A stretch of DNA of 24,404 nucleotides. It comes from an uncultured Akkermansia sp. GTDB lineage: Bacteria > Verrucomicrobiota > Verrucomicrobiia > Verrucomicrobiales > Akkermansiaceae. The first letter of the stretch is position 1, and each line of letters begins with the position of its first letter. The stretch lies in NCBI GenBank assembly GCA_904501955.1, contig CAJGCY010000025.1, positions 1 to 24,404 on the forward strand, given 5' to 3'. Positions 23,243-24,404 of the stretch are shown here, one piece after another. Below the pieces are notes generated by a model. That model searched no databases, was not told the origin of the DNA, and saw only the letters and a list, made by a program, of their open reading frames with translations. The translations under genes were made by a program, and so were the position numbers.

Positions 23243-23271
23243 ATTCTACACCCCACCCCCACCTTTGGCAA
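23243..23271 (-). promoter_or_regulatory. Promoter of the deacetylase-cobA/hemD-hemA operon
   Basis: On the minus strand, TTGCCA (23271-23266) and TAGAAT (23248-23243) each match five of six consensus bases and are 17 bases apart. The spacer is unusually G-rich (GGTGGGGGTGGGG). The start near 23236 gives a leader of about 18 bases carrying AAGGAG. Confidence 0.75.
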
Positions 23272-23302
23272 CACCTTTTGTTGTCATTACCCGCAATTTC
23301 TA

Positions 23303-23330
23303 ACACGCGCACGCGCGCGTACGTACACGC
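23303..23330. other. 28-base alternating purine-pyrimidine tract
   Basis: Every base from 23303 to 23330 alternates purine and pyrimidine, mostly CG and CA/TG steps, beginning ACACGCGCACGCGCG. It lies between the divergent deacetylase and folP promoters. Such tracts can adopt Z-DNA under negative supercoiling (established knowledge); whether this one does is not shown. Confidence 0.7.
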
Positions 23331-23343
23331 CATCGCATTTGTC

Positions 23344-23372
23344 TTGACTTGAACACCATTCTGCGCTTAAAT
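23344..23372 (+). promoter_or_regulatory. Promoter of folP
   Basis: TTGACT (23344-23349), 17 bases, then TTAAAT (23367-23372). The start would fall near 23379, only about 4 bases before the folP ATG at 23383, and no ribosome site lies between. Confidence 0.6.
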
Positions 23373-23382
23373 CATCCGCGTT

Positions 23383-24234
23383 ATGAGGCAATGGCAACTC
23401 CGAGACCGCCTGTGGCATCTCCCCCCCCAAGGCGCCATCATGGGCATCCTGAACACCACCCCGGACTCCTTCTCCGACGGCGGCTTGCACAGCAGCGTTC
23501 ACGCCGCACTCCGCCATGCGGAATCCATGCTCGCCGCCGGCGCTCACATCATCGACATCGGTGGTGAATCCACACGCCCCGGCTCCGCCCCCGTCCCGGT
23601 AGAGGAAGAACTACGCCGCACCATCCCCGTGCTCTCCGCCATCCGGGCAGAATTCCCCGCCGCCCTCCTCTCCATCGACACCCGCACCCCCGCCGTCGCC
23701 CGTGCCGCCCTGCTTGCCGGGGCAGACATCATCAACGACATCACCGGCCTCACCTCCGCCCCCATGCGCAAAATCTGTGCCTCGCACCCCTGCGGCATTA
23801 TCCTCATGCACATGCAAGGCACCCCGCAAACCATGCAACTCGCCCCGCATTACACAGATGTTGTGGCCGAGGTTCGCGCATTCTTTGAGCAACGCCTCAC
23901 CCTCGCAGAGCAAGAAGGCATCTCCCCCACCCGCATCTGCCTGGACCCCGGCATCGGCTTCGGCAAAACCACGGCTCACAACCTGCAGCTTATCCAAAAC
24001 CTCTCCGCCCTCCGCGTTCGCAACCTCCCCCTCATGATGGCGCTCTCACGCAAGCGCTTCCTCGGCGAGCTCCTCCGCAACCCCGAGCTCCCCAAATCTT
24101 CCCCCCTCCCCACCGTCACCATGAGCCTCCTTTCAGCAGACCGCGGCGCGGATATTCACCGCGTTCACGACGTCGCCCCCCTCGCTCAAGCCCTCCTCCT
24201 ACGCCATTCCCTCAACTTTTCTCAAAAAATTTGA
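23383..24234 (+). CDS. folP: Dihydropteroate synthase
   Basis: 283 aa, full length. It joins p-aminobenzoate to hydroxymethyl-dihydropterin diphosphate in folate synthesis (cytoplasm, sulfonamide target). The TIM-barrel motifs are complete: IMGILNTTPDSFSDGG (19-34), GGESTRPG (60-67), SIDTRTP (97-103), INDITG (117-122), LDPGIGFGKT (187-196) and ALSRKRFLG (220-228). It is the only protein gene on the plus strand. Its codons are strongly C-ending (ccc, gcc, ctc), unlike the minus-strand genes, as expected from the strand bias of the window. The usual partner glmM is not seen within the window. The ATG lacks a ribosome site and is nearly at the transcript start. Confidence 0.96.
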   Translation: MRQWQLRDRLWHLPPQGAIMGILNTTPDSFSDGGLHSSVHAALRHAESMLAAGAHIIDIGGESTRPGSAPVPVEEELRRTIPVLSAIRAEFPAALLSIDTRTPAVARAALLAGADIINDITGLTSAPMRKICASHPCGIILMHMQGTPQTMQLAPHYTDVVAEVRAFFEQRLTLAEQEGISPTRICLDPGIGFGKTTAHNLQLIQNLSALRVRNLPLMMALSRKRFLGELLRNPELPKSSPLPTVTMSLLSADRGADIHRVHDVAPLAQALLLRHSLNFSQKI

Positions 24235-24263
24235 CAAAAATTAAACTTTTTTCCATTTTAGTC

Positions 24264-24291
24264 TTGCAATCCTCCCAAAAATCTGTATAAT
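24264..24291 (+). promoter_or_regulatory. Promoter of tRNA-His
   Basis: TTGCAA (24264-24269), 16 bases, then a perfect TATAAT (24286-24291). Initiation near 24298 would leave about 33 bases of 5' leader before the mature tRNA. The upstream stretch 24237-24260 is A/T-rich and could act as an UP-like element. Confidence 0.75.
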
Positions 24292-24330
24292 TACTCCCGC
24301 AACGACACGTTGCCTTCACCAAATGAAGAT

Positions 24331-24404
24331 GGTGGGTGTAGCTCAGTGGTAGAGCCCCGGATTGTGGTTCCGGTTGTCGAGGGTTCGATCCCCTTCGCCC
24401 ACCC
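24331..24404 (+). tRNA. tRNA-His (GTG anticodon)
   Basis: A full cloverleaf: acceptor GTGGGTG pairing with CGCCCAC (one G-T), D arm GCTC/GAGC, anticodon stem CCGGA/TCCGG with GTG at 24364-24366, and T arm GAGGG-TTCGATC-CCCTT. The extra 5' G (24331, position -1) faces C73, the identity element of histidine tRNA. The window ends one base past C73, so the CCA end cannot be judged beyond its first C. Confidence 0.96.

Noticed and set aside
24231..24259. TTGACA overlapping the folP stop as a -35 for tRNA-His
   Set aside because: No -10 lies at 16-18 bases; the TTGCAA/TATAAT pair downstream is a much better promoter.

Overview
The window looks like a chromosomal segment of a free-standing heterotrophic bacterium with a Gram-negative envelope. 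It carries housekeeping genes and several secreted or membrane proteins of unknown role, with no phage, plasmid, IS or CRISPR signature. My best guess for the lineage is Verrucomicrobiota (Akkermansia-like). This is an inference from the short HemA, the CobA-HemD fusion, the weak Shine-Dalgarno usage and the flavour of the unknown proteins; it was not searched. Sixteen of the seventeen protein genes lie on the minus strand. Only folP and a tRNA-His at the right edge are on plus.

Left block (1-5300). A structured intergenic repeat (copy A) is followed, in transcription order on the minus strand, by an ABCG-type ABC transporter, a small membrane-anchored protein, a large secreted helical protein and gluQ (glutamyl-Q tRNA(Asp) synthetase). 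The last three are joined by TGATG stop/start overlaps, so they form one operon read from an extended -10 promoter near 5262-5291. Between this operon and the next (5241-5888) there is no gene; the gap holds two more copies of the repeat (B inverted, C partial) and extra hairpins.

Middle block (5889-13462). cstA (CstA-family transporter), a class A penicillin-binding protein whose transpeptidase active site appears lost, a conserved protein of unknown function and a SufS-type cysteine desulfurase follow in order; the last two overlap. A separate GYF_2/DUF805 membrane protein lies upstream of cstA, with its own promoter and a clear intrinsic terminator.

Envelope cassette (13498-18890). Three genes in one direction encode a zinc-ribbon/three-TM protein with a helical soluble region, a large anchored protein with a transglutaminase-like Cys/His core plus a C-terminal discoidin-like domain, and a secreted thioredoxin-like protein without CXXC. 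None has a recognised pathway. Their promoter sits so close to the first start codon that the message should be leaderless.

Right block (18982-24404). A lipoprotein polysaccharide deacetylase, a fused CobA-HemD (tetrapyrrole methyltransferase plus uroporphyrinogen-III synthase), a C-terminally short HemA (glutamyl-tRNA reductase) and a small single-TM protein run leftward and end at a strong hairpin. HemA and CobA-HemD supply early tetrapyrrole and sirohaem steps. Divergently, folP (dihydropteroate synthase) runs rightward from a near-leaderless promoter next to a 28-base alternating purine-pyrimidine tract, followed by tRNA-His(GTG) behind a good sigma70-type promoter.
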